DNA of 64,000 bases from Fidelibacterota bacterium SCGC AAA298-D23 (GTDB taxonomy: Bacteria; Fidelibacterota; Marinisomatia; Marinisomatales; Marinisomataceae): positions 310,001 through 374,000 of the forward strand of contig AQSI01000001.1 in the NCBI GenBank assembly GCA_000402655.1, given 5' to 3'. Positions 8,963 to 17,400 of the stretch are shown piece by piece (the first letter of the stretch is position 1; the number at the start of each line of letters is the position of its first letter). Under the pieces are notes generated by a model, which saw nothing but the letters and a program-made list of their open reading frames with translations, was not told where the DNA came from and ran no database searches. The translations under genes were made by a program, and so were the position numbers.

Positions 8963-9644
8963 GTCTAGAAAAGAAATAATTGGAATAAAATCAGTTTCTA
9001 AAATATATAATTTAGGAAACACAGTTGTGAAAGCATTAGATAATGTTTCACTAAGCATTTTTGAAAACGATTTCATTTCCATTATGGGACCATCGGGATC
9101 AGGAAAATCTACTTTGATGAATATTATTGGTTGCTTAGATGTTCCAACGAAGGGATCATATAAATTTAATGATGAAAAAATTTCTCAAATGAAAGATTCA
9201 CAATTAGCTGATATTAGAAATCAAAAAATAGGATTTGTATTTCAAACATTTAATTTACTTCCAAAATTGAATGCATTACAAAATGTTGAAGTTCCTTTAG
9301 TTTATTCAAATCTAAATAGATATAAAAGAACTGAGAAAGCTAAGGAGGCGTTGAAAATAGTTGGACTTTCTAATAGAATAAATCACAAACCAAACGAACT
9401 TTCTGGTGGTCAAAGGCAAAGAGTTGCAATAGCAAGAGCATTAGTAAATAAGCCTTCAATAATCCTAGCAGATGAACCAACTGGGAACTTAGACTCAAAA
9501 AGCGGTTCTGAAATATTAAATTTTTTTGATGATTTACATAAGGCTGGTAATACATTGATTATTGTAACACACGAAAAATCTGTTGCAAAAAGAGCAAAAA
9601 GAAGAATTGAAATCTTTGATGGTAAAATTACACTAGATGAATAA
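8955..9644 (+). CDS. MacB/LolD-type ABC transporter ATPase
   Basis: This 229-residue ATP-binding protein has Walker A G-P-S-G-S-G-K-S-T (residues 45-53), a Q-loop (F-V-F-Q-T-F-N-L-L-P), the signature L-S-G-G-Q-R-Q-R, and Walker B I-I-L-A-D-E-P-T-G-N-L-D with the N-L-D form typical of MacB/LolD/FtsE-type ATPases. The switch histidine is in V-T-H-E. The start is GTG overlapping the adaptor gene by 8 bases. It ends by overlapping the first permease by 8 bases. One ATPase would serve both permeases encoded downstream. Confidence 0.92.
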   Translation: MTKSRKEIIGIKSVSKIYNLGNTVVKALDNVSLSIFENDFISIMGPSGSGKSTLMNIIGCLDVPTKGSYKFNDEKISQMKDSQLADIRNQKIGFVFQTFNLLPKLNALQNVEVPLVYSNLNRYKRTEKAKEALKIVGLSNRINHKPNELSGGQRQRVAIARALVNKPSIILADEPTGNLDSKSGSEILNFFDDLHKAGNTLIIVTHEKSVAKRAKRRIEIFDGKITLDE

Positions 9645-10887
9645 ATTGTTTAAAAACATTTCTATTGGTTTTGAATCAATAAAATCAAATTTTACAAGAG
9701 TTTTTCTAACGTCTATAGGTTTAACCATAGGAATCTTTACTGTAAGTATTGTTACTGCCGCTGTATCTTCAATTGATAAAGAGTTTGCTAAATCAATACA
9801 AAGTATTGGTAACGATAAAATATATGTTGGTCGTATGCCTTGGTCATTTGAATTTGATTGGTGGAATTATAGGAATAGACCTGAAATAAAGGAAGAGCAA
9901 CTTGAGTATATCAATCAATATAGCGAATTTATTACTCAATCTAGTATGAAGCAGAATTATTGGACACGAGCTTCATATGAAAATAAAGCATCTTGGCTTC
10001 AAATGAATGGTGTATATCCAAATTATGGAGAAATGCTCACTGGAACAAAAGTGGTAAATGGTAGATTTTTTTCAGAAAATGAATGGAAACTTCAAAGAAG
10101 AGTTATAATTGTTGGAGGAAGTGTAAGGGAAGGATTTTTTGAAGGTAAAAATCCTCTTGGAAAAAAAATAAGGTTGGGTGGTGTTAGTTTTGAAATTATT
10201 GGTGAATTAGAAAAAACTGGAAGTTTTACTCCAACAGGAAGTTTAGATCAAGTTATTATTATGCCTTCAACAACATTTCAAAGAATTTTAACACGATGGA
10301 CTTGGAATGAATTTGTTTTACAAACTAGCCCAGATAATATTAATAAAGCTAAAGAGGAGGTAAGGCTAATTATGCGAGTTGCCAGGAAATTAAAGCCTGA
10401 GCAAGAAGATAATTTCGCAGTTAATTCTGCCGATGCTTTTACCAAGCAATTCAATCAAATGAAAATTGCCATTGCTGGAATGGGTTTACTTGTAACAGGT
10501 ATATCTCTAATAGTTTCAGGTATCGGAATAATGAATGTAATGTTTGTTTCGGTTCGTGAACGAACTAAAGAGATTGGATTAAGAAAAGCAATGGGAGCAA
10601 CAAATACTGATATTTTAATTCAATTTTTGAGTGAAGCTATAGCGATCGCTATTATTGGAGGTATTGCCGGAATCATGTTAATAAGGTCTACCCTCTATTT
10701 TTTAGGAACTGCTATTGCTTCTTTTGATTTTGGAGGAATAGAAGCATCTTCAATCGACTTACAAATGGATCTACTTTTGACATTCTACACATTTCTTGTT
10801 TGTGTTTTTTTAGGATTATTGGCTGGATTTGTTCCTGCCAGAACAGCTGCAAATTTGAACCCAATAGATGCATTAAGACATGAATAG
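9637..10887 (+). CDS. MacB-like ABC transporter permease (first of two)
   Basis: This 416-residue permease has the MacB layout: one N-terminal membrane helix (about residues 20-43), a large periplasmic MacB_PCD domain, and three C-terminal helices of the FtsX type (about 280-410). The C-terminal part carries the usual R-E-R-T-K-E-I-G-L-R-K-A-M-G-A coupling-helix motif and the N-P-I-D-A-L-R-H-E terminus. MacB of E. coli fuses ATPase and permease; here they are separate genes. The next gene encodes a second, clearly different permease, so a heterodimeric pump is likely. Confidence 0.9.
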   Translation: MNKLFKNISIGFESIKSNFTRVFLTSIGLTIGIFTVSIVTAAVSSIDKEFAKSIQSIGNDKIYVGRMPWSFEFDWWNYRNRPEIKEEQLEYINQYSEFITQSSMKQNYWTRASYENKASWLQMNGVYPNYGEMLTGTKVVNGRFFSENEWKLQRRVIIVGGSVREGFFEGKNPLGKKIRLGGVSFEIIGELEKTGSFTPTGSLDQVIIMPSTTFQRILTRWTWNEFVLQTSPDNINKAKEEVRLIMRVARKLKPEQEDNFAVNSADAFTKQFNQMKIAIAGMGLLVTGISLIVSGIGIMNVMFVSVRERTKEIGLRKAMGATNTDILIQFLSEAIAIAIIGGIAGIMLIRSTLYFLGTAIASFDFGGIEASSIDLQMDLLLTFYTFLVCVFLGLLAGFVPARTAANLNPIDALRHE

Positions 10888-12142
10888 AATAATTAATTAT
10901 TTGTTTGATGTTGTGAGAGGTGTACTATTTTATTTTAGTCAAACAAAACTTAGGACAGCATTAACTTTATTGGGAATAACTGTTGGCGTTTCATCAATTA
11001 TAGCAATAATGACTGTTTTAGCCACTTTTGAAAAATCTACTGAACAGGTTGTGGCTGATGTAAGAACCAATGTTTTTTACATAACAAGAGAAAATCCAAT
11101 TGAAGTAAGTTTTGGAAACAATAATAAATGGACAAGAAATAAACCAAAAATTACCTGGAGTGAGTATGAACAATTAAAACGAAGTTTAAAGCTTATAAAA
11201 AATATGTCAGCAGTTGTTTCTGAAGAGCCAAGTGATAGGACTTTTAGTGTAGGAAAAAAAGAATTTAAGAGTCGCTTACAAAGTTTTTGGGCTGCAGATG
11301 GTGACATGTTGTCGCTATATAAATATGATATAGTTGATGGTAGAAATATTCAAAATGTCGATATTCAAAATCGCAGTAGAGTTGCAATAATTGGTTCAGC
11401 AATAAAAGATGAACTTTTCCCTTACGCTAATCCTGTAGGTAAAGAAATAAAAATCGATAATATACCTTTTGAAATAATTGCATTAACAGATGAAAAAGGT
11501 GAAATAGCTGGTCAAAGTATGGATAGTATGGTAGGAATTCCCATTTCAACTTATTTAAAATATTTTGGTGGTAGATGGAATAGAACAGATCTACAACTTG
11601 TTCTTGAATCTGATTCAATAGAAAATATTGATAATGCTACTGATGAAGCTATTGGTGTTTTTCGAGCAATTCGAAAGATTCCTCCAGGTCAGCCTAATAA
11701 TTTTTATATTGCTACCAACGATCAATTGATGGACACTTTTGGTGAATTTACAAGTTATCTAACGACTTTTATTGGTCTTATCACTGGCATATCATTGTTA
11801 GTTGCTGGAATTGGTATTGCAAACATCATGCTAGTATCATTAAATGAAAGAATTAAGGAAATTGGAATTAGAAAGGCTTTAGGTGCTAGAAGAAGTGATA
11901 TATTTATGCAATTTTTGATTGAGGCTATACTTATATCAGTTTTAGGGGGGCTTGTCGGAATAGTTTTAGGTTTATCATTTGGAAATATAGTAGCTTTATT
12001 TTTAGAGCAAGAACCAGTAATTCCATTTGAATGGGTTTTTTATAGCTTACAAATTTGTGCTTCTATGGGAATTATTTTTGGTTTATACCCAGCAATTAGG
12101 GCTTCAAAATTAAATCCTATTGATTCAATGAGATATGACTAA
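10880..12142 (+). CDS. MacB-like ABC transporter permease (second of two)
   Basis: This 420-residue permease has the same layout: an N-terminal helix, a periplasmic MacB_PCD domain, and three C-terminal FtsX helices with N-E-R-I-K-E-I-G-I-R-K-A-L-G-A and the end L-N-P-I-D-S-M-R-Y-D. Both permeases are complete and diverged, so this is neither a split gene nor a recent duplication. The ATG overlaps the preceding gene by 8 bases. With the upstream genes it would form a TolC-adaptor-heteropermease machine. No clear terminator follows; gatC begins 60 bases on. Confidence 0.9.
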   Translation: MNRIINYLFDVVRGVLFYFSQTKLRTALTLLGITVGVSSIIAIMTVLATFEKSTEQVVADVRTNVFYITRENPIEVSFGNNNKWTRNKPKITWSEYEQLKRSLKLIKNMSAVVSEEPSDRTFSVGKKEFKSRLQSFWAADGDMLSLYKYDIVDGRNIQNVDIQNRSRVAIIGSAIKDELFPYANPVGKEIKIDNIPFEIIALTDEKGEIAGQSMDSMVGIPISTYLKYFGGRWNRTDLQLVLESDSIENIDNATDEAIGVFRAIRKIPPGQPNNFYIATNDQLMDTFGEFTSYLTTFIGLITGISLLVAGIGIANIMLVSLNERIKEIGIRKALGARRSDIFMQFLIEAILISVLGGLVGIVLGLSFGNIVALFLEQEPVIPFEWVFYSLQICASMGIIFGLYPAIRASKLNPIDSMRYD

Positions 12143-12201
12143 GACCAACGGCCTTTTTCTTGATGAAGTCTTTGTTATCATCTAAATTGTCAAAATAATT
12201 T

Positions 12202-12513
12202 ATGTCCAAAAAAAATAAAATTTCAGAACAAGAAGTAAAGAAGATTGCTGAATTATCAAGATTATCTTTAACAAACGAAGAACTTAAAAAACGCACCAAA
12301 GATATGAATAATATTCTTGATTATATGGATAAATTAAATGAGATAGATACTGAAAATGTTGAAGAGCTGTATAATGTCCATGATATGAATAATTCTTTAA
12401 GAGAGGACAATTATGAATCCTCATTGGATAAAAAAGATGTGTTGGCAAATAGTCCAAATTCTAATTCTGATTATATTGAAGTTCCCTTAATTGTAAAAAA
12501 GGAAAGCCAGTGA
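12202..12513 (+). CDS. gatC: Asp-tRNA(Asn)/Glu-tRNA(Gln) amidotransferase subunit C
   Basis: This 103-residue protein has the GatC pattern: I-S-E-Q-E-V-K-K-I-A-E-L-S-R-L-S-L near the N-terminus, N-N-I-L-D-Y-M-D-K-L-N-E-I-D-T-E-N-V-E in the middle, L-R-E-D at about residue 69, and a C-terminal V-P-L-I-V belt that wraps GatA. GatC stabilises the amidotransferase that converts mischarged Asp-tRNA(Asn) and Glu-tRNA(Gln). gatA and gatB are not in the window. The stop overlaps the kdsB GTG start (GTGA). Its presence fits the AspRS type encoded at 54.7 kb. Confidence 0.88.
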   Translation: MSKKNKISEQEVKKIAELSRLSLTNEELKKRTKDMNNILDYMDKLNEIDTENVEELYNVHDMNNSLREDNYESSLDKKDVLANSPNSNSDYIEVPLIVKKESQ

Positions 12514-13193
12514 TTCTTGGCGTCATTCCTGCAAGACTAAATTCAACTCGATTCCCCAGTAAAGTCATCTTCCCTCTAAAAGGTAAACCAATTATCGAAC
12601 ATGTCTATGAGAAAGCTCTTCAGTCAAAGCTATTAAATAAAGTAATCGTTGCTGTGGATTCTGAAGAGACTAGAAATGTAATTAATTGTCAAAATATAAT
12701 GATGACATCAGATAAACATCAATCTGGCACTGATCGCGTGGCAGAGGTTGCTGATAACTTTGATTGTGATGTTGTTGTTAACATTCAAGGTGATGAACCT
12801 GGAATAAATCCACTTTTGATTGATCAACTTATTCAACTATTTGAAGACCCTTGTGTAGAAATGGCTTCAATTGCATCCACTGATTTGAAGGAAGATGATT
12901 TAAATAATGATAATGTAGTTAAGGTTAATTTAGATGAAGAAAATAATGCTATTTCTTTTATAAGAAATAATTTAAATCCTGAATCAACTTATTACAGGCA
13001 TATTGGCATTTATGCATATAGGAAAAATACTTTAAATTTATTCACTTCACTTTCTCAATCTGACAATGAAAAAAATCATAGATTAGAACAATTAAGAGCA
13101 TTAGATAATAATATTGCAATTAAACTATTAATTAGTGATTTTAGCCATAGGAGTATTGACGTAAAAGAAGACTTAAAAAACTATGAAAACTAA
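12510..13193 (+). CDS. kdsB: 3-deoxy-manno-octulosonate (CMP-KDO) cytidylyltransferase
   Basis: This 227-residue enzyme activates KDO with CTP for lipid A core assembly. It shows I-P-A-R-L-N-S-T-R-F-P-S-K at residues 6-18, V-V-N-I-Q-G-D-E-P (magnesium/CTP site) near residue 95, and Y-Y-R-H-I-G-I-Y-A-Y-R. The E-x-L-E-Q-L-R-A-L motif appears as H-R-L-E-Q-L-R-A-L. It is about 20 residues shorter than typical, mainly in loops and the C-terminus. The start is GTG, overlapping gatC, with GGAAAG upstream. pyrG, the CTP source, begins inside its 3' end. Confidence 0.9.
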   Translation: MILGVIPARLNSTRFPSKVIFPLKGKPIIEHVYEKALQSKLLNKVIVAVDSEETRNVINCQNIMMTSDKHQSGTDRVAEVADNFDCDVVVNIQGDEPGINPLLIDQLIQLFEDPCVEMASIASTDLKEDDLNNDNVVKVNLDEENNAISFIRNNLNPESTYYRHIGIYAYRKNTLNLFTSLSQSDNEKNHRLEQLRALDNNIAIKLLISDFSHRSIDVKEDLKNYEN

Positions 13194-14790
13194 ATTCATA
13201 TTTGTTCTTGGAGGTGTTATGTCCGGTTTAGGAAAAGGGATTTCTGCCTCTTCTATAGGTTATCTTTTAAAAAGTGCCGGTTTAAAAGTTAACATTCTAA
13301 AACTTGATCCCTATTTAAATGTAGATCCTGGTACTATGAATCCATATCAACACGGAGAAGTATTTGTTTTGGATGATGGTTCGGAGACTGATTTGGATTT
13401 AGGTCATTACGAAAGATTTATTGATGAGAATATGTCTAGTAAGAATAATGCAACTGCTGGACAAATTTATAGTAGAGTATTGGATAAAGAACGTTCAGGG
13501 AGTTATTTAGGAGAAACTGTTCAGGTAATTCCTCATATAACTGATGAAATCAAAAATAGGATGAACGCATTAACTGATTCTAAAAAATATGATATTGTAA
13601 TTTGTGAGGTAGGCGGAACAGTTGGTGACATAGAAAGTTTACCATTCCTCGAGGCTATTCGTCAACTTTCTTTAGAAGTTGGTTATCATAATTCTTTAAT
13701 CATTCATTTAACATTACTACCATTTATTGATGCAAGCGGCGAACTCAAAACAAAGCCAACTCAACATTCTGTAATGAAATTAAGAGAAATTGGTCTTTCG
13801 CCGGATTTTATATTTTGCAGAACCCAAAATGAGATAAGCCAAGAAATAAAAGAAAAATTAGCTTTATTTTGCAATGTAAAGCCTGAGTACGTTATTGAAA
13901 ATAAAGATGTATCTAGTATTTATGAGGTCCCACTTCTTCTTGAAAATCAAAATATTACTAAAATGATTTGTGACCGTTTAGGATTAAAAAATAAACCATC
14001 AATTAAACAGCTACAAAACTTTATTAGGACTTACAAAAACCCAGATAGTGAAATTAAAATTGCCATGTGCGGTAAGTATACTGAATTGCATGATGCATAT
14101 AAAAGTATTACAGAATCATTCATTCATGCTGGCGTTGAAAATAATACAAAGGTTAAAGTTATATGGGTTAATACTGAAAAAATCAAAAGTGATAAAGATG
14201 CAGAAAAATCCTTTCAAGGTATTGATGGTATCCTACTACCTGGAGGGTTTGGATCTAGAGGTGCTGAAGGAAAAATTTTAACTTCAAAATTTGCAAGAGA
14301 AAATAACATTCCTTTTCTTGGAATATGCTTAGGATTACAGTGTGCTGTTATTGACTATGCGCGAAATGTTTGCAAAATAGATGATGCTAACAGTTCTGAA
14401 TTTAAACCAAAATCTAAAAATAAGGTTATTGATCTCATGGAATCTCAACAGGCAATTAAGTTGAAGGGAGGAACAATGCGATTGGGCTCTTATGATTGTG
14501 AAATTTCAACAGGCACTAAAGCATTTTCTATTTATCGTAAAAAGACTATTAGTGAGAGACATAGACATAGATTTGAAGTAAATAATAAATATGTCTCCAA
14601 AATGAAAAAAAATGGGTTAATTTTCTCAGGTATAAATAAAAAATTAGGAGTGGTAGAAATAATTGAATTAAAAAATCATCCATGGTTTATCGGATGTCAA
14701 TTTCACCCAGAATTAAAAAGTAGAGTTGATAAAGCACATCCTCTTTTTAGAGAGTTTGTAAAAGCTTCACTCAAAAATAGTAAGAATTAA
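13183..14790 (+). CDS. pyrG: CTP synthase
   Basis: This 535-residue protein has an N-terminal amidoligase domain starting K-F-I-F-V-L-G-G-V-M-S-G-L-G-K-G-I with D-P-Y-L-N-V-D-P-G-T-M-N-P and E-V-G-G-T-V-G-D-I-E. The C-terminal class I glutamine amidotransferase domain has G-I-C-L-G-L-Q (nucleophile cysteine near residue 382) and H-P-E at the catalytic histidine/glutamate. Length is normal. It converts UTP to CTP. Its place between kdsB and kdsA puts CTP production next to CMP-KDO synthesis. The start overlaps kdsB by 11 bases. Confidence 0.97.
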   Translation: MKTKFIFVLGGVMSGLGKGISASSIGYLLKSAGLKVNILKLDPYLNVDPGTMNPYQHGEVFVLDDGSETDLDLGHYERFIDENMSSKNNATAGQIYSRVLDKERSGSYLGETVQVIPHITDEIKNRMNALTDSKKYDIVICEVGGTVGDIESLPFLEAIRQLSLEVGYHNSLIIHLTLLPFIDASGELKTKPTQHSVMKLREIGLSPDFIFCRTQNEISQEIKEKLALFCNVKPEYVIENKDVSSIYEVPLLLENQNITKMICDRLGLKNKPSIKQLQNFIRTYKNPDSEIKIAMCGKYTELHDAYKSITESFIHAGVENNTKVKVIWVNTEKIKSDKDAEKSFQGIDGILLPGGFGSRGAEGKILTSKFARENNIPFLGICLGLQCAVIDYARNVCKIDDANSSEFKPKSKNKVIDLMESQQAIKLKGGTMRLGSYDCEISTGTKAFSIYRKKTISERHRHRFEVNNKYVSKMKKNGLIFSGINKKLGVVEIIELKNHPWFIGCQFHPELKSRVDKAHPLFREFVKASLKNSKN

Positions 14791-14792
14791 AT

Positions 14793-15614
14793 ATGAATAA
14801 AGTAAAGCTAGATAAAATTATTTTTGGAGATGCCGCTATACCTTTCATTGGCGGTCCATGTGTGATTGAAAGCAGAGATCATTGTTTCGGCATTGCTGAA
14901 AAAATAACTGAAATTACATCTAAGTTAAATATCCCATTTATTTTCAAGAGCTCTTTCGATAAGGCTAACAGGACATCTATTTCATCATTTCGAGGAGATG
15001 GGCTAGATGTTGGTTTAAGGATTTTAGAAGAAATAAAAAATAACTTTAATATTCCGGTTACTACAGATATTCATTTACCCGAACACGCCAATGCAGTGAG
15101 CGATGTAGTAGATATCATTCAAATTCCAGCATTTCTCTGTAGGCAAACTGATTTATTAGTTGAAGCTGCTAAAACTGGTAAGGTAGTGAATGTTAAGAAA
15201 GGACAATTCTTATCTCCTTATAAAGTAGAAAATATCATTAAAAAACTAGAAGAAAGTGGCAATAAAAATATTCTAATAACAGAAAGAGGAAATACTTTTG
15301 GCTTTGATAGTTTAGTTACTGACCTAAAATCGATTCCTATAATGCAAGCATTTGGTTATCCTGTTATTTTTGATGCCACTCATAGTGCACAAATACCTGG
15401 AAATCATGAATCAAAAACAGGTGGTAATAGGCAATTTATTCCAACCCAATCATTTGCTGCTGTTTCATCGGGTGCAGATGGCATTTTCATGGAAGTTCAT
15501 GACGATGTCGATAATGCATTAAGCGATGCTAGTACACAATGGCCAATTGATAAATTAGAAAATATATTAACATCTATTATTGCTTTCAGAAAAACATACT
15601 TAGAACATGGATAA
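14793..15614 (+). CDS. kdsA: 3-deoxy-8-phosphooctulonate synthase
   Basis: This 273-residue TIM-barrel enzyme condenses phosphoenolpyruvate and arabinose 5-phosphate to KDO 8-phosphate. Visible motifs are G-G-P-C-V-I-E-S (residues 20-27), F-K-S-S-F-D-K-A-N-R-T-S, D-V-V-D-I-I-Q-I-P-A-F-L-C-R-Q-T-D, T-E-R-G-N-T-F-G and D-A-T-H-S-A-Q. Cysteine 23 occupies the place where metal-dependent KDO8P synthases (Aquifex type) have a metal-binding cysteine and the E. coli enzyme has asparagine, so the metal-dependent class is likely. It begins 2 bases after pyrG and overlaps kdsC by 8 bases. Confidence 0.95.
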   Translation: MNKVKLDKIIFGDAAIPFIGGPCVIESRDHCFGIAEKITEITSKLNIPFIFKSSFDKANRTSISSFRGDGLDVGLRILEEIKNNFNIPVTTDIHLPEHANAVSDVVDIIQIPAFLCRQTDLLVEAAKTGKVVNVKKGQFLSPYKVENIIKKLEESGNKNILITERGNTFGFDSLVTDLKSIPIMQAFGYPVIFDATHSAQIPGNHESKTGGNRQFIPTQSFAAVSSGADGIFMEVHDDVDNALSDASTQWPIDKLENILTSIIAFRKTYLEHG

Positions 15615-16149
15615 AAAATTAAAAGATTCACTTTCAAAAATTAAATTATTGATTTGTGACATTGATGGTGTTCTAACTGACGGATCATTTACTAAAAGTA
15701 CTTCTGGTGAAGAATTAAGATCTTTTAATGCGCTTGATGGTGTTGGTTTTGTAGTGCTCAGGTTATTAGATCTAAATGTTAAAACAGCATGGATTACGGG
15801 GAGGGAATCTATTACTACAACTCAAAGAGCAGAAGAGCTTCAAATTGATGATGTATATAATGGGGTAATTCGAAAAATTGATGCATATATTGAATTAAAA
15901 AAGAAATATGGATTATCTGATAGCGAAATTTGCTTCATTGGGGATGACATTATTGATATACCAATCTTAGAAAAAGTTGGATTAGCCGTTACAGTGCCAA
16001 ATGCTCCAAAGTATATATCTAATTATGCGCACTACACCACTGCAGTTGAGGGAGGTAAAGGTGCAGTAAGAGAAGTAATTGATTTACTTATTGAATCAAA
16101 AGGTGATTTTACCAAACAATTAGATAAGTTACTTAGCGACCTAAGATGA
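15607..16149 (+). CDS. kdsC: KDO-8-phosphate phosphatase
   Basis: This 180-residue HAD-superfamily C0-type phosphatase has no cap domain. The nucleophile motif is L-L-I-C-D-I-D-G-V-L-T-D-G (about residues 15-27), motif II is W-I-T-G-R-E-S, and the metal motif is C-F-I-G-D-D-I-I-D. The length matches tetrameric KdsC. It releases KDO from KDO 8-phosphate, the step between KdsA and KdsB, both encoded in this operon. The start overlaps kdsA by 8 bases; the stop overlaps lptC by 4 bases. Confidence 0.93.
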   Translation: MDKKLKDSLSKIKLLICDIDGVLTDGSFTKSTSGEELRSFNALDGVGFVVLRLLDLNVKTAWITGRESITTTQRAEELQIDDVYNGVIRKIDAYIELKKKYGLSDSEICFIGDDIIDIPILEKVGLAVTVPNAPKYISNYAHYTTAVEGGKGAVREVIDLLIESKGDFTKQLDKLLSDLR

Positions 16150-16676
16150 CATTTGACTTAATCAGAAAACTAATTTTTATATCGGTGTTTTTTTCAATTT
16201 CATGTTCAAAAAATGACTTTACAGATAATTTTGAAAAAGATATTCATGACCAATTATCAACAAATGTTGAAATTACTTTAACAAAAAAAGGTAATGTAAC
16301 TGCAAAAATTAAATCTGAAGTTCTAAAAAAAAATAATCAATCTCTTCAGTTAGAGTTATTTGATAATGTGAATGTTGACTTATTTGATGAAAATTTTCAG
16401 CAAAAATCTTTAATCAAATCGCAATCTGCAATGGTAAATGAAAAAGAAAACAAAATAAAAGCTTATGGAAGCGTTGTGGTCATTTCGGACGATGGTAAAA
16501 TACTTATGACTGATTCTTTGACATGGGATAATAATTCTGATAAAATTTATACAGATTCAAATCTTGAATTCATTACATCAGATTCAGATACTCTTTATGG
16601 AACTGGATTTAAATCAAATATAGACTTAACAAATTGGAATATTTTGCAACCTAGAGGAAGAATTAATAATGACTAA
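16146..16676 (+). CDS. lptC: LPS export system protein LptC (putative lipoprotein)
   Basis: This 176-residue protein has an N-terminal hydrophobic segment ending F-S-I-S-C, a plausible though not canonical lipobox, so it may be lipid-anchored rather than held by a transmembrane helix as in E. coli. The rest is beta-strand rich with the jelly-roll repeats of LptA/LptC (N-V-D-L-F-D, S-A-M-V-N-E-K-E-N-K-I-K-A-Y-G-S-V-V-V). It would take LPS from the LptBFG complex and pass it on. It is immediately followed by lptB, overlapping by 8 bases. Confidence 0.82.
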   Translation: MTFDLIRKLIFISVFFSISCSKNDFTDNFEKDIHDQLSTNVEITLTKKGNVTAKIKSEVLKKNNQSLQLELFDNVNVDLFDENFQQKSLIKSQSAMVNEKENKIKAYGSVVVISDDGKILMTDSLTWDNNSDKIYTDSNLEFITSDSDTLYGTGFKSNIDLTNWNILQPRGRINND

Positions 16677-17400
16677 ATTATTAAAAGCAGAAAATCTAAT
16701 TAAAAAATACGGAGATTTTTATGCCGTTAATGACATCGATTTAAATTTAAAAAAAGGTGAAGTTGTAGGTCTTTTAGGCCCTAATGGAGCTGGAAAGACA
16801 ACAACATTTTACATGATTACTGGAATGATAAGGCCTTCCTCTGGTAAAATAATTTTTGGAGATAAAGATATAACAAAGTCTCCCATGTACAAAAGAGCTA
16901 GAATGGGAATTGGGTATTTAGCTCAGGAACCATCAATTTTTGGAAAACTAAGTGTTGAAGATAATTTGAAAATCGTTCTAGAAACAATCATTTCTAGCAA
17001 AGAAGAACAAAATAATCTAATTGATAAACTTTTGAATGAGTTCAATATTTCTCATATAAGAAATAATATGGGAGCTGGATTATCAGGCGGGGAAAGGCGG
17101 AGAGTTGAAATATGCCGTACTTTAGCCTTAAAGCCTGATTTTGTGTTATTAGATGAACCGTTTGCAGGTGTTGATCCAATAGCAGTTGAAGATATTCAAC
17201 AGATGATTATATCTCTTAAACAACAAAATATAGGAGTACTAATTACTGATCATAATGTGAGAGAGACACTTTCAATAACAGACAGGTCATACCTTCTTCA
17301 CGGAGGAAAAATATTAAAATCAGGAGATGCTCAAACTCTAGCTAGCGATGAAGAAGTAAGAAGAATATACTTGGGTAAAAATTTTAAATTGGATCAATGA
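16669..17400 (+). CDS. lptB: LPS export ABC transporter ATPase LptB
   Basis: This 243-residue ATPase shows Walker A G-P-N-G-A-G-K-T-T-T-F-Y-M, signature L-S-G-G-E-R-R-R, Walker B F-V-L-L-D-E-P-F-A-G-V-D-P-I-A-V and D-H-N-V-R-E-T. The F-A-G-V-D-P-I-A-V-E-D-I-Q run is diagnostic of LptB against LivF/LivG-type ATPases. It powers extraction of LPS from the inner membrane with LptF/G, which are not in the window. The stop overlaps the rpoN start (ATGA), the same lptB-rpoN order seen in many Proteobacteria. Confidence 0.95.
   Translation: MTKLLKAENLIKKYGDFYAVNDIDLNLKKGEVVGLLGPNGAGKTTTFYMITGMIRPSSGKIIFGDKDITKSPMYKRARMGIGYLAQEPSIFGKLSVEDNLKIVLETIISSKEEQNNLIDKLLNEFNISHIRNNMGAGLSGGERRRVEICRTLALKPDFVLLDEPFAGVDPIAVEDIQQMIISLKQQNIGVLITDHNVRETLSITDRSYLLHGGKILKSGDAQTLASDEEVRRIYLGKNFKLDQ

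Noticed and set aside
9637..12142. Two adjacent permeases as a frameshift-split or recently duplicated gene
   Set aside because: Each encodes a full set of domains with separate starts and ends, and their sequences are clearly diverged.
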